From positions 1-64,000 of the forward strand of contig NZ_JAHWGT010000011.1 of assembly GCF_020873895.1 (NCBI RefSeq): a DNA stretch of 64,000 nucleotides. The letters run 5' to 3'. Below the pieces are notes generated by a model that did not search any database, had not been told where the DNA came from, and saw nothing but the letters and a program-made list of their open reading frames with translations. Shown piece by piece: positions 14,288 to 21,977 of this stretch (position 1 is the first letter of the stretch; the number at the start of each line of letters is the position of its first letter). A program made the position numbers and the translations under genes. The stretch is from Streptomyces sp. DH12. Lineage in GTDB: Bacteria; Actinomycetota; Actinomycetes; Streptomycetales; Streptomycetaceae.

Positions 14288-15571
14288 GTGAAGCGCGAGA
14301 AGAACCACCGCTTGCAGAGCTGGATGATTGACCACGGCCTGAGCGCCAACGAGCTGGCGGAACAGGTAAACAAGGCAGTGCGTGCTTTCAGCGGGCAGTC
14401 CGGGAAGGCCACGGAGCGCACCGTGTTCCGGTGGTTGTCCGGCGAGAACCGCTGGCCACAGACGCGCTTCCGCAAGGCACTTGAGCAGGTCACGGGGCTG
14501 CCCGTCGCCGACTTAGGGTTCGTCCCCACAAGCCGCCGCGAGACGAGCGTGGCCGCAGCTCTCCAGGAGGACCCCATGCGCCGTCGTCACTTCTTCACAG
14601 CCACCACCGGCACGGCGCTTGCCCTCGGCGCCACCGGACCGGCCGCAGCCGCTTCGCGGCCAACGGTAGGGCTGCGCGATGTCGAGCACCTGCGCACCGA
14701 ACTCTCCAAGCTATGGCAACTCGATGACCAGCATGGCGGCAGCATCGCCCTCGAAACCAGGGCGGCCGCCCTGGCGCAGCGGACCCTGGGCCTCCAGCGC
14801 AACGGCAGCGCGCACCAGCGCATTCGGTCCCGGCTGTATGCCCTTGCGGCCGCCTTCACCGCGGCCGCCATGTGGGCGGCAGTCGACCTGCGGCGGATGC
14901 GCGACGCTCAGCGATACCTCGACGAGGCGGTCAAACTCGCCGGCTTGTCCGGGGACGGCGAAGTCCAACACCAGACCTGGCGGTACGCCGCGATGCTCGC
15001 CACCCAGCGCGGCGACTACACCGAGGCGATGGCCGCCTCGGAGGCGGCCATGAGCACCCACGCACACCGAACCGACCCGCTCTACATGTCGATCTCCCAC
15101 AGCCGCCTCGCACTGTCCGCCGCCAACGCAGGCGAGCACACCCGCGCAAGGCGGGCGCTGGACCGGGCTACCACCGCGTTGGACCGCGCAGACCTCAACT
15201 CGGCCCGCTCGGCCAGCGTGGCCTACTACACCCGCGCGGAATTGCAGGGCCTCACCGGCATCGTCCACTACCGCCTTGGTCAGCCGGACCACGCGGAGTA
15301 CCACGTCCACCAGTGCCTGGCCGAGCTCCGCGAAGACCAGCACCGAAACCGCGCCTACTACACCGCCCAGGCAGCCCTGTTCCAGATCGCCCAAGGCGAC
15401 CTCGACCAGGCAGTCGATACGGCCGCAACCGTCATCCCTCCTACCGACGCCGCCTCCGGCCGCATCCACCACCTCCTCGGCACGTTCACGTCCGCGCTCA
15501 ACATGAAGGCCCCCGACGCGCGCGTCACCCAGGACTGGAACAACCGGATCCGCGCCGCACGCCACCCCTGA
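14288..15571 (+). CDS. XRE-family regulator with TPR-like helical repeats; contains a TTA codon
   Basis: 427 residues from GTG 14288. The N-terminal 75 residues form an HTH (SWMIDHGLSANELAEQVNKA then ERTVFRWLSGENRWP), followed by a Tat-like stretch (MRRRHFFTATTGTALALGAT) and a long alpha-helical, tetratricopeptide-like region to the end (GEVQHQTWRYAAMLATQRGD, AGEHTRARRALDRATTALDR). This architecture is common in Streptomyces regulators near acetyltransferases and precursors. Codon 76 is TTA, suggesting bldA dependence. It probably controls the adjacent GNAT gene. Confidence 0.85.
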   Translation: MKREKNHRLQSWMIDHGLSANELAEQVNKAVRAFSGQSGKATERTVFRWLSGENRWPQTRFRKALEQVTGLPVADLGFVPTSRRETSVAAALQEDPMRRRHFFTATTGTALALGATGPAAAASRPTVGLRDVEHLRTELSKLWQLDDQHGGSIALETRAAALAQRTLGLQRNGSAHQRIRSRLYALAAAFTAAAMWAAVDLRRMRDAQRYLDEAVKLAGLSGDGEVQHQTWRYAAMLATQRGDYTEAMAASEAAMSTHAHRTDPLYMSISHSRLALSAANAGEHTRARRALDRATTALDRADLNSARSASVAYYTRAELQGLTGIVHYRLGQPDHAEYHVHQCLAELREDQHRNRAYYTAQAALFQIAQGDLDQAVDTAATVIPPTDAASGRIHHLLGTFTSALNMKAPDARVTQDWNNRIRAARHP

Positions 15572-15594
15572 CCACCCCCGAGGAGCCTGTACCA

Positions 15595-16146
15595 GTGAGC
15601 CAGAGCCCGGCCATCACGCTCGCCCGCTACGGAACCGACCAACTGCCAGCCATCCGCGCCACGCTCGTCAGCCTGTACGGCGAGGTGTACGAGAAGGAGA
15701 TCGCCGAGGACCCGTTCTTCTCCGTGGAGCGCTTCGAGCAGCGCCTCCAAGGCCACGCCTCACGTCCCGGATGGGAGGCAGTCGTCGCCTACGACGGCGG
15801 CGAGGCGGCCGGCTACGCGTACGCCGCGGCCCTGCCCGAACGAACCGGCTGGTGGTCGCACATGCTCACACCACTGCCCGCGGAGGAGATCCAAGAGGAT
15901 GGACAGCGCACCCTCGCCCTGTTCGAACTCATGGTGCGGGCGCCGTGGAGGAAAACCGGCCTCGCTGCTCGCATTCACGAAGAGCTGCTGGCCAACCGTC
16001 AGGAGGAACGGGTGACACTCCTTGTGGAACCGGGGCATCCCAAGGTCAAAGCTCTCTACGAGCGATGGGGTTACCACCATATCGGTGACCAGCAGCCCTT
16101 CCCCGACGCGCCCATCTACGCCACCATGCTGCGCCTACTGCGTTGA
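15595..16146 (+). CDS. GNAT-family N-acetyltransferase
   Basis: 183 residues from GTG 15595, 24 bases after the regulator stop with GAGGAG upstream. GNAT features: GWEAVVAYDGGEAAGYAYA (beta4/5), LFELMVRAPWRKTGLAARIH with the acetyl-CoA-binding (R/Q)xxGxG/A-like RKTGLA, then VTLLVEPGHPKVKALYERWG and YHHIGD. It should transfer an acetyl group to an amine; the substrate is unknown. Cotranscribed with the XRE-TPR regulator. Its end faces the ligase gene. Confidence 0.9.
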   Translation: MSQSPAITLARYGTDQLPAIRATLVSLYGEVYEKEIAEDPFFSVERFEQRLQGHASRPGWEAVVAYDGGEAAGYAYAAALPERTGWWSHMLTPLPAEEIQEDGQRTLALFELMVRAPWRKTGLAARIHEELLANRQEERVTLLVEPGHPKVKALYERWGYHHIGDQQPFPDAPIYATMLRLLR

Positions 16147-16156
16147 TCTGACGTGG

Positions 16157-17023
16157 TCAGCGAATTCTGGTGGCGCTGACGACCGCGTGTCGGGTCGTGC
16201 CGCTCAGCACCTCCACCACGGTCTCGGCGGTTGTCGCGGTGTACGGCTCGCCCGCGGTGGTGCGCGCGCGGGGGCCGGGCGCGGCCGCAGTCAGGTGTTC
16301 GGCGGCGGCCGCGGCGAGGGCGCCGGTCAGCCGCTGCGTCAGCGCGATGCGGCCGTCGGGCAGCCGTACGGCCAGGTGTCGCGGGCGGGCGGCGGCGCCG
16401 GTGTGGCCGACGACCGGCACGTCGACCGTCTCTGCGTGCCGGATCTTCTGCCACGACCTCGATGCGCCTCGGTACGGGGAGCGTGCGGGCTTGGCGACCA
16501 CACCCTCGATGCCCTGGGCCTGGAGGGTCTCGTACCAGGTCGTCGCCACGTCGATGTCGTCGGTCGCGGGGACTGCCTGGATCGGCGGCGGCACACCGGC
16601 GAGCAGGTCAAGAAGTAGCCGGCGGCGGTCCAGGTAGGGCCGCGGCCGCACGTCGCCGGCGGTCGGGTGCTGGAGGATGTCCCACGCCGGGTACGCCGCC
16701 GGGAGAGCGGCGGCCAGGCGCCGGGCGCGCGCGGGGGAGGACGCGGCGCGGGACTGCACGGCGTGGAAGTCACACCGGCCGTCCACCCAGATCACCGCCT
16801 CGCCGTCCAGGACCGTGCCCGGCGGCAGGCGCCGGCCGGCTTCCGCCAGGTCGTGCCAGGTCGCGGTGACGTCGCGGCCGCTGCGGGACTGGAGCCGCAC
16901 CGCCTCCTCGTCACGGAACATCACGACCCGGTGCCCGTCGAACTTCGGCTCGTACCACCAGCCCGGCCCCCGCGGCAGGCGGGCGACGGGCCGGGACAAC
17001 GCGACGAGGACCGGACGCTCCAC
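16157..17023 (-). CDS. ATP-dependent DNA ligase-like adenylation domain protein
   Basis: 288 residues from GTG 17023 (GGAGG 8 bases upstream). Motif I with the adenylated lysine is EPKFDGHR near residue 28, followed by RLQSRSGRDVTATW, LDGEAVIW (motif III), EGVVAKPARSPYR (motif IV) and SWQKIRH (motif V). A short C-terminal OB-like part follows. It resembles the ligase module of LigD-type enzymes, alone, without polymerase or nuclease domains. On a mobile element with exonucleases it may repair or join ends; nick-sealing of DNA is the family function. Monocistronic, convergent with the GNAT gene. Confidence 0.85.
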   Translation of the reverse strand: MERPVLVALSRPVARLPRGPGWWYEPKFDGHRVVMFRDEEAVRLQSRSGRDVTATWHDLAEAGRRLPPGTVLDGEAVIWVDGRCDFHAVQSRAASSPARARRLAAALPAAYPAWDILQHPTAGDVRPRPYLDRRRLLLDLLAGVPPPIQAVPATDDIDVATTWYETLQAQGIEGVVAKPARSPYRGASRSWQKIRHAETVDVPVVGHTGAAARPRHLAVRLPDGRIALTQRLTGALAAAAAEHLTAAAPGPRARTTAGEPYTATTAETVVEVLSGTTRHAVVSATRIR

Positions 17024-17366
17024 CTCTCCAGCCTCCCCCGGCACCCGCCACGCGGCGACACGGCGGCACCGCCAGACGACGCGCCGCATTTCGGTCGCTG
17101 CCCCACCGCCACCAGGGAACAATTCCTGCCACACATCTACCCCCTTGGCCGGATCTGGGTGCATGATGCGGGTGTGGCACCGCCCCCACTCACCCCCACG
17201 GCGGCGCCCGTCGGCCCCGCCCTGCGCTGACCACGCGGGCGGGGCCGCGCCATCCCTCCCGGCTCCCCACGGGAGGGCAGGCGCATGTGCAGCAAGGGCA
17301 TCGATACGCCGCGCCACCCTGACGCCCAGTGCTACCGAGCGCACAGCCCCAGCAACGGGGCATCGC
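17024..17366. other. Non-coding stretch upstream of the ligase
   Basis: Likely holds the ligase promoter. A plus-strand frame from 17285 (MCSKGIDTPRHPDAQ) stays open but runs antisense through the DUF6233 gene and is not considered coding. Confidence 0.45.
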
Positions 17367-17384
17367 TCCCCGCACCAGCGGGGA
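17367..17384 (-). terminator. Terminator of the DUF6233-like gene
   Basis: TCCCCGC-ACCA-GCGGGGA, a perfect 7-bp stem with a 4-base loop, lies 18 bp beyond the stop at 17402. Confidence 0.6.
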
Positions 17385-17401
17385 CGTCCCGGCGCGTCAT
17401 G

Positions 17402-17737
17402 CTAGACGTCGAGGATCCCCAGCAAGGACTCCGGTCGGCAGACCTGGCAGGGTGGCACCCCTTCGGCCAAGGCGCGGCGGGCGGTGTCCGCCGAAACGCC
17501 GGGCGCCTTCCGGCCCATCCCGCAGGAACCGATGTGCACTGCGGTCGGCGCGCGGCCGGCGCCGGGGCTGCGCTGGATCCGGTAGTCCGGCTCCGGCGGC
17601 GGCACGGCGCGCTGCCGGACGGCCTGCTCGGCGCGGAGCTGCGTGATCCGGGCGTCGGCCTCCTTCAGGGCGAGCGCGAGCCAGTGCCGTACGACGAGCA
17701 GCCGGTCGAGGTCAGGGGGGAACACGGAATCGTACAC
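17402..17737 (-). CDS. DUF6233-like protein
   Basis: 111 residues from GTG 17737 (VYDSVFPPDLDRLLVVRHWL). The pattern of PPDLxRLxxxxxWLALAL, a central coiled stretch, PDYRIQRSPGAGRAPTAVHI, GSCGMGRKAPGVSADTARRA and EGVPPCQVCRPESLLGIL matches DUF6233, a small family frequent in Streptomyces genomes and mobile elements. The C-terminal Cys pair (C-x-C-x2-C-like CQVCRP) and earlier CG may bind metal. No function known. It has its own terminator and probably its own promoter near 17740. Confidence 0.75.
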   Translation of the reverse strand: MYDSVFPPDLDRLLVVRHWLALALKEADARITQLRAEQAVRQRAVPPPEPDYRIQRSPGAGRAPTAVHIGSCGMGRKAPGVSADTARRALAEGVPPCQVCRPESLLGILDV

Positions 17738-17897
17738 ATGTACGAGTCTAGGAGGGTGGGGTCCCGGTATGCGACCCAGGGCCCGCACCTGTCCCTGCGC
17801 TGGACCGCCGCTGTGGCGGGCGGCGCCGGTGACCACCGGGGCGTGATCCGGATACTCACCAGTGCACGGGAGGGTGCTTTCCGTCATGGGAACGTGT

Positions 17898-17948
17898 GAG
17901 CGGCCCCTGCGCCCTGGGGGCGGAGGCGGGGGCCGCTCGGTATCTCCG
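17898..17948 (-). terminator. Terminator of the long minus-strand gene string
   Basis: GAGCGGCCCC (17898-17907) pairs perfectly with GGGGCCGCTC (17939-17948); it follows the last small gene (stop 17976). Confidence 0.6.
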
Positions 17949-17975
17949 GATAGCGCCAGACACTGTCCGGGCTGG

Positions 17976-18137
17976 TCAGTGGCTTGTCCGGTGGCCAGCC
18001 GTCGCGGCGGGGGTGGGAAAGCCTCCGGGCGGAGGCGGGCCGCTCTCCGCAGACAGCAGCAGTTGGGTTCCGTGCTCGACGTGGTACTCGCGGGGCGGCG
18101 CGGGCCACCAGGAATTTCTTCTAGGGCTGGCGGTCAA
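17976..18137 (-). CDS. Possible small protein (53 aa), TTG start
   Basis: The frame starts at TTG 18137, overlapping the preceding stop as TTGA, and encodes TASPRRNSWWPAPPREYHVE followed by a Pro/Gly-rich tail. Two AGA arginine codons near the start are unusual for this genome. Overlap position and the terminator just beyond support it; composition leaves doubt. Confidence 0.4.
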   Translation of the reverse strand: MTASPRRNSWWPAPPREYHVEHGTQLLLSAESGPPPPGGFPTPAATAGHRTSH

Positions 18138-18484
18138 CGGCGGCGCGGGGGCGGCCCGTAGGGCGAGGCCCACGCCGGCCGGTCGGCGCGCGTACCTCGG
18201 GTCGCGGTGGCGGCCTGCCGCAGGGCGCGGGCGAGGTCGGCCATCGCCGCAGCGGCGGCCTGGGCCATCGGCCGCAGCGCCTCCATGACCGCCCGGACGG
18301 GCGCGAGGACTTCGGCGAGGACGGCGGTCGCTTCGGCGACGACCAGGTCCGTGTGCGGGCCGGCCTCGCGGCGGCGCCGCTGGGCGACCGCGGCGACGGC
18401 CTCCTCGACGGTCAGGCCGTGGCGCTTCACCAAGCGACCGATCAGCAGCTGGGCGGCGCGGACGGATGCCTGCTCGGGCGTCAT
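18134..18484 (-). CDS. Small helical protein (116 aa)
   Basis: MTPEQASVRAAQLLIGRLVK leads into KRHGLTVEEAVAAVAQRRRR and a long Ala-rich amphipathic helix (VLAPVRAVMEALRPMAQAAA); the C-terminus is Pro/Arg-rich. The N-terminal half could be a small HTH (LVKRHGLTVEEAVAAVA). ATG overlaps the upstream stop (ATGA). Unknown function; a cytoplasmic, probably oligomeric protein. Confidence 0.65.
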   Translation of the reverse strand: MTPEQASVRAAQLLIGRLVKRHGLTVEEAVAAVAQRRRREAGPHTDLVVAEATAVLAEVLAPVRAVMEALRPMAQAAAAAMADLARALRQAATATRGTRADRPAWASPYGPPPRRR

Positions 18485-18756
18485 TCGGTCGGGTCCTCTC
18501 TGTCTGGGGTAGGCGGTTGTGTGGCGTCGGCGAGGAGGGCCAGGCCCTCGACGAGGGCGGCGCCCACCAGTCGGCGGGGCACGCGCGCCGAGTAGGCGAA
18601 CCGGACACCCGGGTTGTTCGGACTGTCGCTGTCCGGAGCTGTCCGGACGGTGTCCGGCCTGGTGGGAGGGGTCCGCAGCCGGTCGCCTCGCCGACGGCCG
18701 AGGGTGTCCGGACAATCCCTCCGGACGCCCTCCGGACGCTGTTCGGGCTCGGTCAC
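18481..18756 (-). CDS. Small protein of unknown function (91 aa)
   Basis: It starts at GTG 18756 (GTGA overlap with the gene before) and ends overlapping the next start. The C-terminal part PNNPGVRFAYSARVPRRLVG then ALVEGLALLADATQ looks like a folded helix pair; the N-terminal half is polar and Arg/Asp-rich. Not recognised. Confidence 0.6.
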   Translation of the reverse strand: MTEPEQRPEGVRRDCPDTLGRRRGDRLRTPPTRPDTVRTAPDSDSPNNPGVRFAYSARVPRRLVGAALVEGLALLADATQPPTPDREDPTE

Positions 18757-19310
18757 GACTCGCCGCCGGAAGCGCTGCCCGGGGCGCTGCCGGTCGGCCC
18801 GGCCGGGACGTCGGGACGCTGCTGGAGCGGGATCGGCACCTGGGCGGTCGCGGTCGTGTCGGGCTCGACCGGGCCGGCCGGGGGGACGAGGGGCGGGCGG
18901 CCGGCGCGCGGCACCCACATCGGGTGGTCGGTGCGCACGAGCAGGTACAGCGACTCGGTCAGCCGCTTCGCCATATACGCCGCCACCTCGGGGTACAGGT
19001 CGACCGCGTACGGTGCCGTCGCCTGGTCCAGGGCGTAGGCGATCTCCTCGATGGTCGCGACGCGGACGCCGGGCGCCGGGTTCAGCGCCTCGTCCCACCG
19101 GTAGTCGCAGCGCTCGCAGCGGCGCTCCAGCCGGGCCGGGAGCGGGCCGCGCTGCTCCGTCTGCCCGTTGTACTCCTCCACCACGATGCGGTGGACGGCC
19201 TGCCGGTACTCGGTGAACGCGGCCGTGTTCGAGCACATGGCGCACGTGGCGTCGTCACCGGAGTACGGCGGCAGCTGCTGGGTCGTCGGGGTGTCGTCGG
19301 GGCGGGTCAT
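18753..19310 (-). CDS. Zinc-ribbon-containing protein (185 aa)
   Basis: An N-terminal CAMC pair (about residues 23-26) and a RRCERCDYRW pair (about 64-70) would form one zinc site. Between and after them the sequence is helical (EYRQAVHRIVVEEYNGQTEQ, IEEIAYALDQATAPYAVDLY, EVAAYMAKRLTESLYLLVRT). The C-terminus is a disordered Pro-rich tail. Similar small Zn-ribbon proteins are typical of the early regions of actinophages and ICEs. Function not known. Confidence 0.7.
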   Translation of the reverse strand: MTRPDDTPTTQQLPPYSGDDATCAMCSNTAAFTEYRQAVHRIVVEEYNGQTEQRGPLPARLERRCERCDYRWDEALNPAPGVRVATIEEIAYALDQATAPYAVDLYPEVAAYMAKRLTESLYLLVRTDHPMWVPRAGRPPLVPPAGPVEPDTTATAQVPIPLQQRPDVPAGPTGSAPGSASGGES

Positions 19311-19368
19311 CTACGGCTCCTCGGTGAGGTTGGGGCGGCGGGCGGGCCGCCGTCCTGGTCGGTTCGGG

Positions 19369-19761
19369 TCAGTGGTCTCGGGCGTACGCCAGGGCCTCGT
19401 GGCAGTTGATGGTGCGGCAGCCGTCGGCGAGGTACGGGCCGTGGGCGCAGCGGGGGGCGTTGTACTCGGGCTGCTCGTCTCGGCGCGGGGCGCGGCGCGG
19501 CGGGCGAGTGGGGCGCTTGTGCCAGCCCATCGGCTCGTCCTGGGTGTCGGCGTCCCACGCGGCGACCGCGTCGGCGACGGCGTCGGGGTCCCGCGGGTAG
19601 CACCAGCCGTGGTCGTAGCCGCTTCCGTCTCCTTGTACGGGGACGGCCAGGAGTCGGATGTTGAATCCGTGCCAAATCCAGATGAAGCGGTGGGTGGCGT
19701 CGGCGGCGAGTTCGTAGCCCTGCCAGTGCAGGTCGAGGAGGGGGCGCGGGTGGTGGCGCAT
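19369..19761 (-). CDS. Unknown 130-aa protein
   Basis: MRHHPRPLLDLHWQGYELAA starts a compact domain with THRFIWIWHGFNIRLLAVPV and YDHGWCYPRDPDAVADAVAA. The C-terminal third has CAHGPYLADGCRTINCHEAL, where three cysteines and a histidine could bind a metal. The family is common in Streptomyces mobile DNA as far as I recall but has no assigned role. Confidence 0.65.
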   Translation of the reverse strand: MRHHPRPLLDLHWQGYELAADATHRFIWIWHGFNIRLLAVPVQGDGSGYDHGWCYPRDPDAVADAVAAWDADTQDEPMGWHKRPTRPPRRAPRRDEQPEYNAPRCAHGPYLADGCRTINCHEALAYARDH

Positions 19762-19770
19762 GGGCGTTCC

Positions 19771-19923
19771 TTACTGCGGCTTGGTGGCGTTGGTGGCGTC
19801 GCGGAACGCCTCGGCGCGGCCCCGGCTGCCGGTCCGGGGCCGGCCGTCGCCGGGAACGACGTCGAGCGGTACGGACGCCATCGTCTGGCCGGTCGCCGGC
19901 GTCGGGACGGTGCTGGTGGTCAC
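19771..19923 (-). CDS. Small protein (50 aa)
   Basis: GTG 19923 to TAA 19771 encodes a polar, probably unstructured peptide (VTTSTVPTPATGQTMASVPL; RGRAEAFRDATNATKPQ). Good third-position GC bias and a 9-base gap to the next start support it. Function unknown. Confidence 0.5.
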   Translation of the reverse strand: MTTSTVPTPATGQTMASVPLDVVPGDGRPRTGSRGRAEAFRDATNATKPQ

Positions 19924-20022
19924 GGGGTCGTGTCTCCGGGCTGGTCGTCGAATGGAGGTAGAGCACGGCGCGGCGGAGTGCAGGGTTGCCGCTGCACTCT
20001 GGCGGTGGCCGGGGCCGCCGGT

Positions 20023-20475
20023 TCAGGGCAGAGTGCGGCCGGTGCGCAGGAGGCGGAGGACCTGCGCGGTGATCTGGTGCGGGTCGTCGGGCGGGGCCAG
20101 GAGCACCCCGGCGCGTCCGCCGGCGGGCGCGTTGGGGTGGGCGGTGCTCCAGGACCACTCGGGCCGGGCTCCGCCCCACACGACGTAGAGGTGCTCGCCG
20201 CGTGCGGCGGGGCCGGGCAGGCCCTCGGCGCGTTCGTCGAGCGGGACGACGACGGCGTGCTCGGTGGCGTGAGCGTCGGTCCAGCCGGCGTCGGCGAGGA
20301 CGGCGACGATCTCGGCGGTGAGCGCCGGGGGGACCTCGCGCCAGGTGGCCGGGTCGCCGTACACGCCGCTGCACGGCAGGGAGGACCAGCCGAATGGGGA
20401 ATCCTCTCGGTCCTGGGGGCAGACGGGGGCGACGAGCCGCGCGTTGTGCTCGTCACCAGGTCGGGAGTGGTTCAC
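20023..20475 (-). CDS. Unknown 150-aa protein
   Basis: The protein has a TWREVPPALTAEIVAVLADA helix-rich start, GWTDAHATEHAVVVPLDERA, HLYVVWGGARPEWSWSTAHP and a C-terminal ITAQVLRLLRTGRTLP helix. It looks like a compact alpha/beta domain. Its GTG start overlaps the 44-residue gene. Not recognised. Confidence 0.65.
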   Translation of the reverse strand: MNHSRPGDEHNARLVAPVCPQDREDSPFGWSSLPCSGVYGDPATWREVPPALTAEIVAVLADAGWTDAHATEHAVVVPLDERAEGLPGPAARGEHLYVVWGGARPEWSWSTAHPNAPAGGRAGVLLAPPDDPHQITAQVLRLLRTGRTLP

Positions 20476-20587
20476 GGGCTGTCCTTCGGGCGTGGGCGGG
20501 GCAGGTTTCGTCGTGTCGGGTGCCGAGGCTGATCCGCCACGCCTCGTAGTGGAGGCCGACGGCGGCGCGGCGCGGGATGGGGGTCAC
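20453..20587 (-). CDS. Small protein (44 aa)
   Basis: VTPIPRRAAVGLHYEAWRIS then LGTRHDETCPAHARRTAREP. It starts at GTG 20587 (GTGA overlap with the 17-codon frame) and its end overlaps the next gene by 23 bp. Plausible codon bias; unknown function. Confidence 0.5.
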   Translation of the reverse strand: MTPIPRRAAVGLHYEAWRISLGTRHDETCPAHARRTAREPLPTW

Positions 20588-20637
20588 GGCGCGACGGCCA
20601 GGGCCTCGGCGGCGCCAATGCGCCTGTGCCAGGTCAT
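20584..20637 (-). CDS. Possible 17-aa peptide linking two genes
   Basis: MTWHRRIGAAEALAVAP, with ATGA overlap upstream and GTGA overlap downstream. The perfect chaining suggests it is translated by coupling, but its size makes a functional product uncertain. Confidence 0.35.
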   Translation of the reverse strand: MTWHRRIGAAEALAVAP

Positions 20638-20864
20638 GAGGTGATCTCCAGTTCTGTGAGCGGGAGCCCGCGGTCGATGTGGCCGTGCAGTGCGCGGAGC
20701 CGGGCCAGGGCCTGGCCGTCGCGCCGATTCAGGGCCCGGCGGGTGGGAACAGGCAGGAGCGCCCAGCAGGCGCCGCACAGGTACCAGCGCACCGGCTTCG
20801 GGGTGCGGCAGCGGCGGCACGGGGTGAGGGCGTGCGCGCCCCGCGGGCGGGACTGGCCGGTCAC
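20634..20864 (-). CDS. Zinc-ribbon protein (76 aa)
   Basis: GTG 20864 start. PCRRCRTPKPVRWYLCGACW gives two CxxC pairs in the first 35 residues, a treble-clef-like ribbon, followed by a basic helical part (RRALNRRDGQALARLRALHG). Likely nucleic-acid binding. Chained by GTGA/ATGA overlaps. Confidence 0.65.
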   Translation of the reverse strand: MTGQSRPRGAHALTPCRRCRTPKPVRWYLCGACWALLPVPTRRALNRRDGQALARLRALHGHIDRGLPLTELEITS

Positions 20865-21043
20865 CTGCCCTCCCCCGCCGCGGCGGGGGCCGCCAGGTGC
20901 TCGGCGTGGATCCGACCGACTTCCGGCGTGCCGTGGTGGCGGCCCACCCGGCCGGTCTTCGCCTGCGCGTAGACCCCGTGGCACACCGGGCACTCCACGC
21001 GCCGCTTCACCGGCTTCGGGCACGGTCGGTCTTCGGTGCCCAT
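20861..21043 (-). CDS. Zinc-ribbon protein (60 aa)
   Basis: MGTEDRPCPKPVKRRVECPV then CHGVYAQAKTGRVGRHHG. CPVC and HH/His residues suggest a C2H2-like zinc site similar to HNH-associated or Zn-finger proteins. Start shares a base with the upstream TGA (TGATG). Confidence 0.65.
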   Translation of the reverse strand: MGTEDRPCPKPVKRRVECPVCHGVYAQAKTGRVGRHHGTPEVGRIHAEHLAAPAAAGEGR

Positions 21044-21543
21044 CAGCGTCCTTCCGTCTCGTCGTCCAGGAGGGTCGGGCACAGCTCGACCAGCTCACCG
21101 GCATGCTCGGCGAGCCACCGCGCCGCCGCGTCGCGGGCGGCTGGTGGGTGGACGAGGCCGGCCTCCTCGTAGATGGCGGTCAGGGACTCCAGCGCCGAGC
21201 GGCGCGGCTGGTCGAGGCTCGGCTCGTCGGTGACGGTCTGCCACGTCAGGGAGACCACGGGGCGCTGCTCGACTTCCACTGCCTCGACGGTGTCGCCGTA
21301 CCAGCCGTGTCCCTCCGGGGCGGTGCCGATTTCGTAGTCCCCTGCGTCGATGGGGGCCTCGTAGGTGACGGCGTACGTCCTGCCGTCGTCGTCATGAAAG
21401 ACGCACCGGCGCAGCACGGTGTACTTCATCGTCGTCACCGGCTCGTCGGCCAGGACGGTGTCGCTGTACTGGACCTCCTCCGGGTCGGCCAACGGGACGC
21501 CGAGCGCCGCCAGCTCGGCGCGGCTGAATCTGCGGGTGGGCAT
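21043..21543 (-). CDS. Unknown 166-aa protein
   Basis: MPTRRFSRAELAALGVPLAD begins a protein with a central beta-rich domain (VTTMKYTVLRRCVFHDDDGR, TYAVTYEAPIDAGDYE, WYGDTVEAVEVEQRPVVSLT) and a helical C-terminal part (AARDAAARWLAEHAGELVEL). It has the look of a small conserved mobile-element protein; not recognised. Confidence 0.65.
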   Translation of the reverse strand: MPTRRFSRAELAALGVPLADPEEVQYSDTVLADEPVTTMKYTVLRRCVFHDDDGRTYAVTYEAPIDAGDYEIGTAPEGHGWYGDTVEAVEVEQRPVVSLTWQTVTDEPSLDQPRRSALESLTAIYEEAGLVHPPAARDAAARWLAEHAGELVELCPTLLDDETEGR

Positions 21544-21545
21544 GA

Positions 21546-21977
21546 TCAGTTCTCTCCTTCGGTGTTGGGAGCCGGGACGACCGGCCGCCGGTGGGAGGGG
21601 TGTCGGCCGGCGATACCGAGCGCGTGCGTGACCGCTCGCGGCCCGTACCGCGCGGTGGCCGCCTCGTGGCCGTGCTCCTCGAGGAACCGCAGCACCTCGC
21701 CGGGTGCGAAGTCGGCGGGCAGTTCGCGGGCGCGGCGCCGGAGCGCTTGGCCGCAGAGCAGGCAGCCGGTGTCGACATCCGGGTCGACCGGCCCGCCAGG
21801 GTGCCGGGTGCACCGATTCGCCCGCGCGGTGCCCCGGGCAGACGCGACGAGGGAGCGGGCCCGGTCCAGCTCAGCGGCGATCTCGGCGAGGGTGCCGTCG
21901 TTCACCTCGTGCCGGGTGGCGAACGCGCCCAGGGTCCGGAGCGATGCGGCTAGCGGGGGCAGAAAGTCCAGGTTCAC
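21546..21977 (-). CDS. Small Cys-containing protein (143 aa)
   Basis: GTG 21977 start overlapping the Rep-like gene. The N-terminal half is helical (GTLAEIAAELDRARSLVASA), the middle has CTRHPG and DTGCLLCGQAL (C...CxxC), a partial zinc site, and the C-terminus PGEVLRFLEEHGHEAATARY resembles a small HTH. Probably DNA-associated; function unknown. Confidence 0.6.
   Translation of the reverse strand: MNLDFLPPLAASLRTLGAFATRHEVNDGTLAEIAAELDRARSLVASARGTARANRCTRHPGGPVDPDVDTGCLLCGQALRRRARELPADFAPGEVLRFLEEHGHEAATARYGPRAVTHALGIAGRHPSHRRPVVPAPNTEGEN

Noticed and set aside
16157-17344. Longer ligase start at 17344 or 17089
   Set aside because: No ribosome-binding site and no coding character upstream; GTG 17023 has GGAGG at proper distance.
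17361-17386. GCTCCCCGCACCAGCGGGGACG resembles a type I-E CRISPR repeat
   Set aside because: Only one copy is present, with no spacing pattern or cas gene; it is placed as a terminator hairpin after the DUF6233-like gene.
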